In this document: positions 1-10,533 of the stretch, piece after piece
How the letters are laid out: every line of letters starts with the position of its first letter
How positions within the stretch are numbered: position 1 is the first letter of the stretch
Source: Marine Group II euryarchaeote MED-G34
GTDB taxonomy: Archaea > Thermoplasmatota > Poseidoniia > Poseidoniales > Thalassarchaeaceae
Length of the DNA: 36,583 bases
NCBI GenBank assembly: GCA_002457605.1
Contig: NTJT01000012.1
Span: 1 to 36,583, forward strand
Direction: 5' to 3'
Notes under the pieces: model-generated
The model's database searches: none
The model's input: only the letters and a program-made list of their open reading frames with translations
What the model was told of the DNA's origin: nothing
Translations under genes and position numbers: made by a program

Positions 1-333
1 AAGAGCTTTGGAATCTATGGTGACTCTTCCCCTAGTCCTACAGAGATGGTGATTCATGCACACGCTGCTTGCTCTTTGATCGACGTAATTGATGGTCTGA
101 AACATAGAGCAGCAAATGTGGAATATGCGACAGTAGAAATTGAGGTCGAGATGGCGGAAAAGGCTCCCAAGGTTTTCACATCTGTTAACATGAATTACAT
201 CATCAAAGGTGATGTTCCCGAAGCTCTTGTCCAACGACTCATTGAGAGTAGTCACGAGAAATATTGTAGAATCGGGATAATGATTACTCGTTCGGGGGCA
301 TCGTTGGATTGGTCACTTGATATGAGATCTTGA
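1..333 (+). CDS. OsmC/Ohr-family peroxiredoxin-like protein (5' truncated by window edge)
   Basis: Frame 1 is open from base 1 (KSFGIYGDSSPSPTEMVIHAHAACSLIDV...SSHEKYCRIGIMI). It has the SPTEM...AAC and HEKYC cysteine contexts typical of OsmC. The listed 46..333 ORF is an internal start. Confidence 0.75.
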   Translation, partial: KSFGIYGDSSPSPTEMVIHAHAACSLIDVIDGLKHRAANVEYATVEIEVEMAEKAPKVFTSVNMNYIIKGDVPEALVQRLIESSHEKYCRIGIMITRSGASLDWSLDMRS

Positions 334-453
334 TAGAATCAATAATCTAACAATTGGTGTTCTATGGAAGCAGGGAATAATTCCTTGATTCGCCTCTGTG
401 GTGACTGAAGATTTCCTCAATCATTAAACACCCTCCATTCGGAAGAGTGAATC

Positions 454-470
454 CCTTGCGCCGCGCAAGG
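454..470 (+). promoter_or_regulatory. Perfect 7-bp hairpin (CCTTGCG-CCG-CGCAAGG) in the nrdJ 5' leader
   Basis: Direct inverted repeat 454-460/464-470, 38 nt upstream of the nrdJ ATG, followed by a purine-rich SD-like tract (gaggaaggagggagaggg). Confidence 0.5.
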
Positions 471-507
471 ACAAATCGGGTCGGAAGCGAGGAAGGAGGG
501 AGAGGGT

Positions 508-3500
508 ATGCAGACTAGAGTCAAAGCAGATACCGATGCCGGGATTGCAGAATCTGGGATGGTTATAGAGCGCCGATTCACCACCGTCGGTGATGACCCA
601 TTCGACGCCTTCGACTGGATAGAAATGGATGTTGAAATTAGGAATCCAGACGGTTCCATGGCAGATGCTGTCGAGGGGGTGAAACTTCCCTCGGGCTTCA
701 CTGGCGTACCTGGAAAGGTGTTAGGACAGAAGTACCTGCGAAAGGCCGGCGTTCCGAAGTACCTGCGAAAGGTGCCGGAAGATAATGTTCCCATCTGGTT
801 GCAGCGGAGTGTACCAGATCACGAGAGGCTTCAGACTGTAGAGGCCGAAGAGAGAATGGGTGGGGAGGCTGACGGGAGGAATCTCTTCCGTCGACTCGCA
901 GGGACCTGGACCTACTGGGGCTGGAAGTACGGCTACTTCGCCAGCGAGGCTGATGCTCGCGCCTACTTCGATGAAATGTGTTACTTGATCGCAAGCCAGC
1001 GCTCGGCACCTAACAGCCCCCAGTGGTTCAACACCGGACTACATTGGGCCTATGGCATCGAGGGGCCAGCTCAGGGCCACTCGTTCATCGACCCTGCCAG
1101 TGGCGAACTGGAGTACTCCACTAACGCTTACGAGCACCCCCAACCCCATGCCTGCTTCATCCAATCAGTATCCGACTCTCTGGTCGGTGGCTCGGAGTCA
1201 ATTATGGGCCTGTGGAACCGAGAGGCGTTGCTATTCAAGTACGGCTCAGGAACCGGCTCGAACTTCTCCAGAATTCGAGGAGCGGGTGAGCCTCTCTCGG
1301 GAGGCGGCAGCTCGAGTGGATTGCTGTCCTTCCTCAAGATAGGTGATAGGGCCGCCGGGGCGATAAAGTCCGGCGGCACCACCAGAAGAGCAGCCAAGAT
1401 GGTCACTCTAGATCTTGACCATCCTGATATTGAGGAATACATAGACTGGAAGTCGAGTGAGGAGGAAAAGGTCTCAGCACTAGTGATAGGGAGTAATATT
1501 CTGCAGAAGCACGCTAATATCCTAATGGACGCGATTTGGGAGTATGCTGACGACGAGGGCCGATTCGATCAGAACACCAACCTTGGTCTGCGTAGAGCCA
1601 TGGTGCGAGCCATCGGAGAACATGTTCCACAACCCCATATCCAGAGGATACTAGACCTTGCAAAGCAGGGATGGAAAGGTGTCGATTTCGAGGTTCTGGA
1701 TACTAACTGGCAGGGTGAGGCTTACCTTACTGTATCTGGTCAGAACAGCAACAACTCAGTCCGCGTCCCGAATCGGTTCATGGAATCGGTCAAGGAGGGT
1801 GGTGATTGGAATCTTTACTGGAGGACCGAACTGGATAGTTCGGAGGCAGAAGGGAGGGATCCTGAACCATGCAAGACTCTTGATGCAGGAGAATTGTGGG
1901 ACAAGGTGGCGTACACTGCTTGGGCTTGTGCTGACCCAGGTGTCCAATATGACACCACAATCAACGAGTGGCACACCTGCCCTGAGGGAGGGAGAATCAA
2001 CGGCTCCAACCCTTGCTCCGAGTACATGTTCCTCGATGACACTGCCTGCAATTTAGCCAGTATCAACCTACTACACTACTACGACCTCGATACTCAGACT
2101 TTCCAGATAGACGACTTCAGACATAGTGTCAGGCTTTGGACTACGACCCTTGAGATTAGCGTTCTAATGGCGCAGTTTCCCTCTGAGGAGATAGCGCGCA
2201 AGTCATACGAATATCGTACTCTAGGTCTGGGCTACTGCAACATAGGCTCTCTGTTGATGCATATGGGTATCCCCTATGATGATGAGCGGGCCTATGCAAT
2301 CTGTGGCGCAATCACCTCTATCATGTGCGGAGAGACCTACTCGACTAGTGCGGAGATGGCTTCGATACTCGGGGCCTTTTCTGACTACGAGAGAAACTCC
2401 GAGCACATGCTGAGAGTGATGAGAAATCATAGGAGGGCTGCATACGATTCGCCAGTGGACGAATATGAGGGACTCACTGTTCCACCTATGGGAATTAACT
2501 CGAAGAAATGCCCGAAGGACCTACTAGAGGCGGCGAGGGAATCCTGGGACCGTGCGGTCAGAGATGGAGAGGAGCATGGATACAGGAACGCGCAGACCAC
2601 AGTCATCGCACCCACTGGTACCATCGGTCTGGTGATGGGCGCGGACACCACCGGTGTCGAACCTCAGTTCTCACTTGTGCAGTTCAAGACGCTAGCCGGA
2701 GGTGGTTCGCTGAGGATTGTCAACAAGGGTGTACCGAGTGCTCTTCGTCGACTTGGCTACTCCGATAGCAAATGCAAGACGATTGAGGAGTATATCATAG
2801 GCACTGGACGGCTCAGCGGATGCCCCACACTACCAATGAATCGTATGAAGGAAGTTGGCTTCAGTACTGAGGATCTCGCTGCTGTAGAGAATAAAATGGG
2901 TGATGTGTTCGATTTGCGCTCGGCCTTCGCACCGACTCTACTTGGAAAGGAGCTGTGCACCGGAGCCCTCGGAATGTCAGAGGAGCAATATGAGGATTCA
3001 TTCTTCGATACCCTAGACTTCCTCGGCTTCACCTCTGAAGAGATTGAAGCTGCCCAATCTCATATCTTCGGGAATCTGACCATCGAAGGAGCACCTGGAC
3101 TCAAGGAAGAACATCTGGCCGTGTTCGACTGTGCCACTCCATGTGGGGCGAAAGGAACGAGGTCAATCGCATGGCCTGCTCATGTGAAGATGATGGCTTC
3201 TGCACAGCCATTCATCTCAGGAGCGATTTCCAAGACCATTAACATGCCATCTAATTCAACAGTAGATGATGTCAGAGAAGCTTACAACCTCAGTCACACT
3301 ACTATGAACAAGGCATGTGCGGTTTACCGCGATTGTTCAAAATTATCGCAACCCCTGATGAACCAGCTCGTCGAGGACACCGAATTGGCCGAAGAGGTTA
3401 CTGAAGAGGAAGAGTTGGTCAAGAAAATGGTCAAGGAGACTGTCAAGGCGCTGCCCCTCCCAGAACCCGTGGCTCAACCAGTGGCCGAGTCATTCGTGAA

Positions 3501-4152
3501 GTTCATCGCAACCAGACGCTCACTACCAGACAGGAAGAGGGCGACCTCAACCAAGGCCAGGATAGGTGGGCACAGCGTGCGTCTAATCACAGGGGAGTAT
3601 CCTGATGGGAAACTAGGAGAGATTATTCTGGTTACCTCCAAGGAGGGTGCCGCTTGGAGAGCCATGCTCAATCAGTTCGCAATAGCGGTCTCCATCGCTC
3701 TCCAGCATGGTGTGCCACTGGAGGCTTTCATCAAGGTGTTCACCTTCCAGAAGTTCGAGCCTAGTGGACCGGTTGAAGGCGGTAGTGGGCGAGTCAAGAT
3801 GGCTTCAAGTCTGGTTGACTGGATCTTCAGGGAGTTGGCCATTGATTACGCTGGCCGGGATGACCTCGCGCATGTTGCTGCCGAGGACTTCGATCAGTTC
3901 TCAATTAGTAAGCCTGAGATTACCGAACAGGGAGTGATGCGAACTGAAGGCGAGAAGAGGGAGGTTCAGATGACCCTTGATGCTGCGGTCGCTCCACTGC
4001 AAGAGAAGGATGCTGAGGCCCGTGCGCGGCAGGCGGCACGAGAGAGAGGTTTTACCGGAGACATTTGCGATGACTGTGGAAGTAGCCAGATGGTGCGTAA
4101 CGGGACCTGTTTGAAATGCAACGCCTGCGGCTCTACAACCGGTTGCTCGTGA
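508..4152 (+). CDS. nrdJ: Adenosylcobalamin-dependent (class II) ribonucleoside-diphosphate reductase, long NrdJ form with C-terminal zinc-ribbon-like CxxC motifs
   Basis: 1214 aa with NSPQWFNTGLHWAYG, GSGTGSNFSRIRGAGE, NPCSEYMFLDDTACNLASINL, APTGTIGLVMGADTTGVEP and a C-terminal CDDCGSSQMVRNGTCLKCNACGSTTGCS. Strong SD upstream. Confidence 0.95.
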   Translation: MQTRVKADTDAGIAESGMVIERRFTTVGDDPFDAFDWIEMDVEIRNPDGSMADAVEGVKLPSGFTGVPGKVLGQKYLRKAGVPKYLRKVPEDNVPIWLQRSVPDHERLQTVEAEERMGGEADGRNLFRRLAGTWTYWGWKYGYFASEADARAYFDEMCYLIASQRSAPNSPQWFNTGLHWAYGIEGPAQGHSFIDPASGELEYSTNAYEHPQPHACFIQSVSDSLVGGSESIMGLWNREALLFKYGSGTGSNFSRIRGAGEPLSGGGSSSGLLSFLKIGDRAAGAIKSGGTTRRAAKMVTLDLDHPDIEEYIDWKSSEEEKVSALVIGSNILQKHANILMDAIWEYADDEGRFDQNTNLGLRRAMVRAIGEHVPQPHIQRILDLAKQGWKGVDFEVLDTNWQGEAYLTVSGQNSNNSVRVPNRFMESVKEGGDWNLYWRTELDSSEAEGRDPEPCKTLDAGELWDKVAYTAWACADPGVQYDTTINEWHTCPEGGRINGSNPCSEYMFLDDTACNLASINLLHYYDLDTQTFQIDDFRHSVRLWTTTLEISVLMAQFPSEEIARKSYEYRTLGLGYCNIGSLLMHMGIPYDDERAYAICGAITSIMCGETYSTSAEMASILGAFSDYERNSEHMLRVMRNHRRAAYDSPVDEYEGLTVPPMGINSKKCPKDLLEAARESWDRAVRDGEEHGYRNAQTTVIAPTGTIGLVMGADTTGVEPQFSLVQFKTLAGGGSLRIVNKGVPSALRRLGYSDSKCKTIEEYIIGTGRLSGCPTLPMNRMKEVGFSTEDLAAVENKMGDVFDLRSAFAPTLLGKELCTGALGMSEEQYEDSFFDTLDFLGFTSEEIEAAQSHIFGNLTIEGAPGLKEEHLAVFDCATPCGAKGTRSIAWPAHVKMMASAQPFISGAISKTINMPSNSTVDDVREAYNLSHTTMNKACAVYRDCSKLSQPLMNQLVEDTELAEEVTEEEELVKKMVKETVKALPLPEPVAQPVAESFVKFIATRRSLPDRKRATSTKARIGGHSVRLITGEYPDGKLGEIILVTSKEGAAWRAMLNQFAIAVSIALQHGVPLEAFIKVFTFQKFEPSGPVEGGSGRVKMASSLVDWIFRELAIDYAGRDDLAHVAAEDFDQFSISKPEITEQGVMRTEGEKREVQMTLDAAVAPLQEKDAEARARQAARERGFTGDICDDCGSSQMVRNGTCLKCNACGSTTGCS

Positions 4153-4159
4153 GCATTAC

Positions 4160-5092
4160 TCAAATCTCAAGTTCGATGTTGAGATTCTGTATCAGTTCCT
4201 TGTAGCGGTTCCTGATTGTAACCTCAGTCACACCAGCTACCTCAGCAACCTCACGCTGGGTTCTGCGCTTACCACACAGAACGCTAGCAATGTAGATGAT
4301 TGAGGCTGCTATTCCAGTTGGACCTCGTCCACTCGTGAGTTCCTTTTCCTGAGCAGCGGCGATTAGTTCGTACGCCTTTGACTGGACTTCAGCATCCAAG
4401 TGCAGGCCAGAACAGAATCTCGGTATGTAGTCCTCCGGCTTGGTAGGTGGTATCTTCATCTTGAGTTCGCGAACCATGAAGCGGTAGGTCCGACCAATCT
4501 CCTTGCGACCAGTTCGGCTGGCCTCCCCAATTTCGTCAAGGGTTCGAGGATTGTTGCATTGCCTGCACGCGGCGTAGAGGCTGGCTGCAGCGACTCCTTC
4601 GATAGAACGTCCGCGGATGAGCCTAGCCTCAACGGCTTTCTTGTAGTTCACAGCAGCCGACTCACGAATCGACTTTGGTAGATCGAGGCGGCTGGCCATA
4701 CGGTCGAGTTCAGCCAGAGCCATGGCGAGGTTTCGCTCGGTGGCGTTGCTTACGCGAGAGCGTTTTTGCCACTTCCTCATGCGATAGAACTGGCTTCGGT
4801 AGCGACTTGAGATTGCCTTTCCAGAGTAGTCTTTGTTCTGCCAGTCAATATCTGTAGACAGACCCTTGTCGTGCAGCATCACCGTCATAGGTGCTCCCGT
4901 ACGCGCGCGCTGGTCGCCCTGCTCTGGACTGAACACACGCCACTCAGCGCCTTGGTCGATTACGTTGTCTTCTAAGACCAAACCGCAGTCTTCACACACG
5001 ACTTCTCCTCTGGTTTCGTCTCTATTCAGGTTCCTGCTACCGCACTCGCTGCACTTCACAGTGTCTTCCACTAGGTATCCTTCGTCTGCCAT
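4160..5092 (-). CDS. tfb: Transcription initiation factor IIB (TFB)
   Basis: [54 protein letters not shown] plus two cyclin-like repeats. Start chosen at 5092 (SD-like GGTGGAGTGAGGG before ATG); the ORF track start at 5140 is too early. Confidence 0.95.
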   Translation of the reverse strand: MADEGYLVEDTVKCSECGSRNLNRDETRGEVVCEDCGLVLEDNVIDQGAEWRVFSPEQGDQRARTGAPMTVMLHDKGLSTDIDWQNKDYSGKAISSRYRSQFYRMRKWQKRSRVSNATERNLAMALAELDRMASRLDLPKSIRESAAVNYKKAVEARLIRGRSIEGVAAASLYAACRQCNNPRTLDEIGEASRTGRKEIGRTYRFMVRELKMKIPPTKPEDYIPRFCSGLHLDAEVQSKAYELIAAAQEKELTSGRGPTGIAASIIYIASVLCGKRRTQREVAEVAGVTEVTIRNRYKELIQNLNIELEI

Positions 5093-5137
5093 TCCCTCAC
5101 TCCACCTTTGCTTGAAAGGTAGTAAATCCCGACAGAC

Positions 5138-5151
5138 CATCTTATTTAAGA
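5138..5151 (-). promoter_or_regulatory. Candidate TATA box of the TFIIB gene (CTCTTAAATAAG on the minus strand)
   Basis: A/T-rich CTTAAATAAG about 45-55 nt upstream of the chosen TFIIB start, consistent with an archaeal TATA box and a short leader. Confidence 0.45.
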
Positions 5152-5271
5152 GTGATAGTAGAGGAAAAAAGTAACAATCGCCTTACTGGGCGGCTGTGTA
5201 AGGTAATACGACCATTGAGAATGATGAAATAGAGCGCGACGTTGACGTTAATCGAAAGAGGAGGTGTAACC

Positions 5272-7269
5272 TTGTCCAAACAGTGGCCCCCGGCACAGAT
5301 AGCGCTGACCCCTGGTAAGAGAGTGCTCTTCCTCACCAAGGATCTCGAACTGATACGCAGGCAGCTCTACGAGGGCCTCGATTTACGCATGGTGGATCTC
5401 AAGGTCGGTGATTTGCTCGATGATATCAACACCGACGTCATGACTCCGGCTTGGGTCTGTTTCGACCACGATCCGGCAGTCATAGCCGAGAATGCCTACG
5501 CCGGCCTAGTTCACGAGGGGAGGCGCGTGTTCGAACCTCGTGCATTGTTAGACGGTGGCTTTGAAGCCATAGTATCTGGACATCGTAAGGGTACTGGGTC
5601 AAGTCGCGAGACTGCTGCTCAGTGTGAGCGTTGGTCGGGAATTAGGATTGTTATCGCGGCGTCCTTCGCACCGATTCACGAGCGGAACAACATCAACCTT
5701 GGGCAATTGATGGGTGACTACGGGATGTTGGAGAGGCTGCAATCTGGTGAAAGTATCTCATTGAATGAGTTCACCGCTGATTACGACCCGGTGACCAGAT
5801 TGATTATTGAAAATGGTGGTATTCTGCCGTTCGCGAAGATTCTCAAAGAAGGGGATATCAGTCTCCCTGAGTTGAAGACCGAACCGCGACCGATGACTAT
5901 GGTCGAGAAGATGATTGCGAACAAGCTGCTGGGTCAGAATGGCACGGCGCGCTATGTCAAGCCTGGTGATGCTGTGCTCTCACAGGTCGATGGTGGCTAC
6001 TCGCATGAGTTCACAACAGCACAGGTCCACGAATTCCTCAAGCAGGAATATGGCAACGATTACTCGCTTCCCAACCCATCAAAGTACGCAGTCTTCGAGG
6101 ACCATTTGCTGTACGCCACCGGGGTGCCGAGATTTGGTCGCTTCACAGAGAAGATTCAGACTCTGAGAGACATGCAGAACGTGTTCCAGCAGCACACCGG
6201 AGTGCGTGACTATTCTGCTGAGGATGGTGTCAGCCCTGGTATCTGCCATCAAGTCGCAAGAGAGGAATTCATCGATGTTGGAGATTTCATTCAAGCGACG
6301 GATTCACACACCTGTATGGGAGGTGCCACGAACGCACTGGCCTACGGTGTCGGCTCTACCGAGTACGCCAACCTCGTGCACAATCAATTTGCCTTCGTCC
6401 AAGTCCCAGAAAGCATACGATTCGAGTTGGTAGGTAACCTAGACCCTGGGTGCACAGCCAAGGATGTCATACTCCATATCCTTTGGAAGTATGCCGCTGA
6501 GTCCGAGACACTTGACCGTAGCATGGAATTCGGTGGTCCCGGACTTGCCGGTTTGTCGATGGACGAGAGGGCTACTCTATGCAACATGGCTACTGAATGT
6601 AGTGCTAAGACTGGGATATGTGAACCAGACAGTATCACTGTAGATTGGTTGATGAATCGTAGATTAGGACTGAGTGAGGCAGAGGTGCGCAGCGCCTTCG
6701 TACTACCGGATGAGGGGGCGGAGTATCACGGAGGAGTACATACCATCGACTTGACACAGATTCGTCCGATGGTCGCACATCCTGGCAAGCCCGACGAGGG
6801 AATTCCCTCCGATCCTACAAATGGTGCTTACATAGACGAAATTGGCGAGGTGAGGATAGATATCGCCTATGCGGGTTCGTGCACTGCTGGCAAGGATGAT
6901 GATTTCGCCTACTACGCGCAAGTCACCGAAGCGGCTCTTGAAGCAGGTCTGGCAATTCCCGAAGATGTCGACTGTTACATCCAGTTCGGCTCAAAGACGG
7001 TGAAGAGTTTGTCCGAGAAGAACGGCTGGAGCGAGATGTTCGAACGCGCTGGTGTCAAGCTAATTGACCCCGGATGTGGTGCCTGTATAGGAGCAGGTCC
7101 TGGTATTAGCGATGATGCGGAGCAGGTTACAATCTCTGCGATTAATCGTAATTATCAGGGTCGCTCCGGACCAGGTAAGTTGTATCTAGCAAGCCCCCTG
7201 ACTGTGATGGCCAGCGCCTTTGTCGGGAAGATTACGGCGTGGCATCCAGATATCTTTGCACAGGGTTAA
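5272..7269 (+). CDS. Aconitase/3-isopropylmalate dehydratase-family hydro-lyase, with the small swivel (LeuD-like) domain N-terminal to the Fe-S catalytic (LeuC-like) domain
   Basis: N-terminal SGHRKGTGSSRETAAQCERWSGIRIVIAASFAPIHERNNINLGQL (swivel); C-terminal TDSHTCMGGATNALAYGVGSTE and DPGCGACIGAGPG (Fe-S cysteines). Likely TTG start at 5272, preceded by SD gaggaggtg; the ORF track gives TTG at 5242. Confidence 0.85.
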   Translation: MSKQWPPAQIALTPGKRVLFLTKDLELIRRQLYEGLDLRMVDLKVGDLLDDINTDVMTPAWVCFDHDPAVIAENAYAGLVHEGRRVFEPRALLDGGFEAIVSGHRKGTGSSRETAAQCERWSGIRIVIAASFAPIHERNNINLGQLMGDYGMLERLQSGESISLNEFTADYDPVTRLIIENGGILPFAKILKEGDISLPELKTEPRPMTMVEKMIANKLLGQNGTARYVKPGDAVLSQVDGGYSHEFTTAQVHEFLKQEYGNDYSLPNPSKYAVFEDHLLYATGVPRFGRFTEKIQTLRDMQNVFQQHTGVRDYSAEDGVSPGICHQVAREEFIDVGDFIQATDSHTCMGGATNALAYGVGSTEYANLVHNQFAFVQVPESIRFELVGNLDPGCTAKDVILHILWKYAAESETLDRSMEFGGPGLAGLSMDERATLCNMATECSAKTGICEPDSITVDWLMNRRLGLSEAEVRSAFVLPDEGAEYHGGVHTIDLTQIRPMVAHPGKPDEGIPSDPTNGAYIDEIGEVRIDIAYAGSCTAGKDDDFAYYAQVTEAALEAGLAIPEDVDCYIQFGSKTVKSLSEKNGWSEMFERAGVKLIDPGCGACIGAGPGISDDAEQVTISAINRNYQGRSGPGKLYLASPLTVMASAFVGKITAWHPDIFAQG

Positions 7270-7351
7270 GAGCGTTCCTCGGTCGGAGACTTCTATCCAA
7301 AAGAGGCCCCGTGCCATTCGGGCATCGGGAGGACCTGCCGGAGGTTTGCGA

Positions 7352-9424
7352 ATGAGCGAAGAAAAACCACTAGCCGGGAAACAAAAGCAGATTGCGATAA
7401 GCGAATTCTTCGAGAAGAACAAGCATTTCCTAGGCTTCGACTCCCTACAGAGATCTATCATCACGGCTGTCAAGGAGGCCGTCGACAATTCTCTCGACGC
7501 CTGTGAGGAGGAACGGATACTCCCTGATATTAGAGTTGAAATTAACCGACTTGAGGGTGACCGAATAGAGTTGATATCACAAGACAACGGGCCGGGCATA
7601 CCAAGAGGAGCTATCGAGCACGTCTTCGGAAAGTTCCTCCTCGGATCTAGGTTTCACGCAATCAGACAGACCCGTGGTCAGCAGGGAATTGGAATTACTG
7701 GAGTAGTGATGTACGGCCAACTCACCACAGGCTCGAAGACCACTGTTATTTCAAAGGTCAAAGAGGATTCTTCAGCGGTCCGGGTTGATCTCGGTATTGA
7801 TACAAGGAAGAACAAAGCGATCAAGAGTGGCGAGAGTAGGGATATTTGGATTGACGATATCACGGGTGAAGAAATCAAGCACGGCTTGAAGATACGGACC
7901 GAGATGAAGGCCAAGTACCAACGAGGTAGGCAATCGGTCTACCAGTACCTCAGGATGACTTCGATTGTCAATCCACACGCGACCATCAGCCTAGCCGTAA
8001 AGGACCGCGATGGAGAATTAATCGAAGAAGGTCACTGGCCTCGTACCACCGGCCGGCTCCCTAGGGTGGTAGAGGAAATTAAGCCCCATCCACACGGCAT
8101 CCACCTCGGTACATTGCAGAGAATGCTGCGTGAAGCCGAGGAGAGGAAGATGACTTCTTTCCTGAGGCACAACTTCTCCGGAGTCAGCATGAGAGCGGCC
8201 CGGGAGATTCTCGGAAAGGCGGGGCTTGAGGAGAGTAGGCAACCCCGCAGAATCAGGGCCGAGGAGGCTCAGGCTGTGCTCGATTCATTCCAGAAGGTCA
8301 AACTCCTGAATCCACCTACTGACTGTCTTTCCCCCATCGAGGACCTGTTAATCAAGAAGGGTCTATCGAAGGCGATTGATTCTCGCTTCGCCTCGACTGT
8401 TACTAGGGATACACGAGTCACTCAAGGCAACCCCTTCCAAATCGAAGTCGGCCTGGTTTTCGGTGGCGACCTAGCCTCGGACAGTCCAATTGAGATTCTT
8501 CGATTCGCTAATAGGGTGCCTCTGATGTACCAGCAGGGTGGATGTCTGCTCACGAAGGCAGTTGAGTCTGTCGACTGGAAGCGCTACGGCCTAGATCAAC
8601 CGGGCGGTAGAGGGATACCAAAGGGACCAGCGGCCGTTCTCATTCACCTCGCCTCTACTAACGTCCAGTTCACCAGTGAGGCGAAGGAAGCCGTTGCTGG
8701 TAATGAGGAGGTATTAGGGGAAATCAGGAGGGCTTTGATGGAAGTAGGTAAGGGCCTGAAAAACCATCTCAAGAAAAGTTCGCAGAGGAAAAAGGCTCGA
8801 GAGAAGTTTGAGCTGATAAACGTCATTCTCCCTGAGATATCCCAGAAAACCTCGCAATTATTGGGCAGGGAAGAGCCTGATTTAGCGCCGATAATAACCC
8901 AGATTATGAATGCGGTTTTCTGCGAAGAGGCTCTTGGATGGGACACAACGAGGAAACTGACGACCTGTGATATCACTGTGTTCAACTACACAGCTCGAGC
9001 ACGTGCGTACACAATCTTGGCCAAATGGCCCGAGAGCGAAACTGTCGCCATGGTGGACAACCCTCTCGGGGGCCGTAAGGAGACTCACGGTCTGTGGGCT
9101 TGGCGATTGGACACGCTGGATCCTGGCTCCTCGGCGGTAATCTCGTTCACCGTTTCCGGCCTCAGCAAGGGTGATTGGACGGACATGGAGATCTTTTTCA
9201 GGGGCAATGGTGACATCATCGGAGCCACCAAAATAGACGAGAAGCTACTCGATGAGATGAGGAACAAGGAGGCTCTTGATGCCGCTGTGGAAGAGGTACG
9301 CATCAAGAAAGATCCTATGATTGAGAATCTTGCTGAGAGAGCCGAAGAGTCGGTTCAAGTCCCAAATGACGAGGGCGTAATCGACATGGGGTCATTGACT
9401 CCAGATCAGGGGGTAGATGAATGA
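7352..9424 (+). CDS. top6B: DNA topoisomerase VI subunit B (GHKL ATPase)
   Basis: MSEEKPLAGKQKQIAISEFFEKNKHFLGFDS...AVKEAVDNSLDACEE...QDNGPGIPR...FGKFLLGSRFHAIRQTRGQQGIGI; GHKL motifs. Start at 7352 rather than 7220. Confidence 0.95.
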   Translation: MSEEKPLAGKQKQIAISEFFEKNKHFLGFDSLQRSIITAVKEAVDNSLDACEEERILPDIRVEINRLEGDRIELISQDNGPGIPRGAIEHVFGKFLLGSRFHAIRQTRGQQGIGITGVVMYGQLTTGSKTTVISKVKEDSSAVRVDLGIDTRKNKAIKSGESRDIWIDDITGEEIKHGLKIRTEMKAKYQRGRQSVYQYLRMTSIVNPHATISLAVKDRDGELIEEGHWPRTTGRLPRVVEEIKPHPHGIHLGTLQRMLREAEERKMTSFLRHNFSGVSMRAAREILGKAGLEESRQPRRIRAEEAQAVLDSFQKVKLLNPPTDCLSPIEDLLIKKGLSKAIDSRFASTVTRDTRVTQGNPFQIEVGLVFGGDLASDSPIEILRFANRVPLMYQQGGCLLTKAVESVDWKRYGLDQPGGRGIPKGPAAVLIHLASTNVQFTSEAKEAVAGNEEVLGEIRRALMEVGKGLKNHLKKSSQRKKAREKFELINVILPEISQKTSQLLGREEPDLAPIITQIMNAVFCEEALGWDTTRKLTTCDITVFNYTARARAYTILAKWPESETVAMVDNPLGGRKETHGLWAWRLDTLDPGSSAVISFTVSGLSKGDWTDMEIFFRGNGDIIGATKIDEKLLDEMRNKEALDAAVEEVRIKKDPMIENLAERAEESVQVPNDEGVIDMGSLTPDQGVDE

Positions 9425-10533
9425 GCATAAGCAGAGAGAAATCCAAGGACGAGGTGATTCAAGCCCTCCATAATGTGGCTTCAGAGATGCATGACAAGAT
9501 GTCCAAGGGCAATCCCCCGACGATGACACTGCCTGTCCGCTCTAAGAGCAACATCGGCTTCGACCAGCGGTTGGGAGTCTACAAATATGGCAAGAAAAGG
9601 ACAGTTCGCGACGCGACCAACCTAGGTTCCGCTAAACAGTTGCTGCGCTCACTACACGTCACCGAATTCATCGAGGAGATGATCAACAACGGTAAGTCCT
9701 CAACCCTGAGAGAGATGTACTACATCTCCGAAGCCTGGGGCAACGGCAAGTTTCACTCGCAGAACGAAAGCAATAACCTAGCTGAGGACCTTGAGATTGT
9801 CACCAAGTGTCTACGAGAGGATTTCCGTCTGAGGCCAGAGGAGGATGGAGCGAGAATAATCGGGAATGTGACTTTTGAAGAGCGTAATCGACGTGGTGAC
9901 TGGATGAGGATAAACTGTCGCGACGACGTCGGCGACTCTGGATACGGAGTCCCTTACAACGTCGAGTCAGAGAAACTCAGACTCATTGATGAAGACATAG
10001 ATTTCATCATGGCAATAGAGACTGGCGGGATGTTTGATCGATTGATTGAGAATGGTTTCGATGAGGAGGCGCGGTGCGCGCTGATCCATCTCAAGGGGCA
10101 ACCTGCACGCTCCACTCGTCGAATTATGCGACGAATGAGTGACGAGTGGAAAAAGCCAATCGTGGTATTCGCTGACTGTGACCCATGGTCGTTCAGAATC
10201 TTTGCTAGTATCGCATATGGGGCCATCAAGACTGCTCACATCTCAGAGTACTTAGCGAGCAAGGGTGCGATATATCTCGGGATTACTGCAGACGATATCC
10301 TCGCTTATGACCTACCTAGTGATGACCTCTCAAAACAAGACTTGGGCGCTCTGCAGGCCGAATTGTCCGACCCTAGATTCTCTACAGGGTGGTGGCAGCA
10401 GCAGATTGAGCTGATGCAAGAGCTCGGGAAGAAAGCTGAGCAGCAGTCCCTAGCCAAGTACGGGCTGGATTTCGTGACAGATACTTATCTCCCTGAGAAG
10501 TTGGCCCACCCGGATGTCGGTCTCGCCTATTGA
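9421..10533 (+). CDS. top6A: DNA topoisomerase VI subunit A (Spo11-like)
   Basis: [12 protein letters not shown] catalytic Tyr context and Toprim motif [15 protein letters not shown] overlap with top6B. Confidence 0.95.
   Translation: MSISREKSKDEVIQALHNVASEMHDKMSKGNPPTMTLPVRSKSNIGFDQRLGVYKYGKKRTVRDATNLGSAKQLLRSLHVTEFIEEMINNGKSSTLREMYYISEAWGNGKFHSQNESNNLAEDLEIVTKCLREDFRLRPEEDGARIIGNVTFEERNRRGDWMRINCRDDVGDSGYGVPYNVESEKLRLIDEDIDFIMAIETGGMFDRLIENGFDEEARCALIHLKGQPARSTRRIMRRMSDEWKKPIVVFADCDPWSFRIFASIAYGAIKTAHISEYLASKGAIYLGITADDILAYDLPSDDLSKQDLGALQAELSDPRFSTGWWQQQIELMQELGKKAEQQSLAKYGLDFVTDTYLPEKLAHPDVGLAY

Noticed and set aside
334-507. Cobalamin riboswitch upstream of nrdJ
   Set aside because: No recognisable B12-box or the expected multi-helix architecture in the 174-nt spacer; only one short hairpin.
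417-794. Minus-strand 125-aa ORF with SGTFRRYFGTPAFRRYF repeat
   Set aside because: Antisense shadow of nrdJ; the repeat simply mirrors the KYLRK duplication.
508-4152. Intein in NrdJ
   Set aside because: Length and motifs are explained by the long NrdJ form; no intein splice-block motifs seen.
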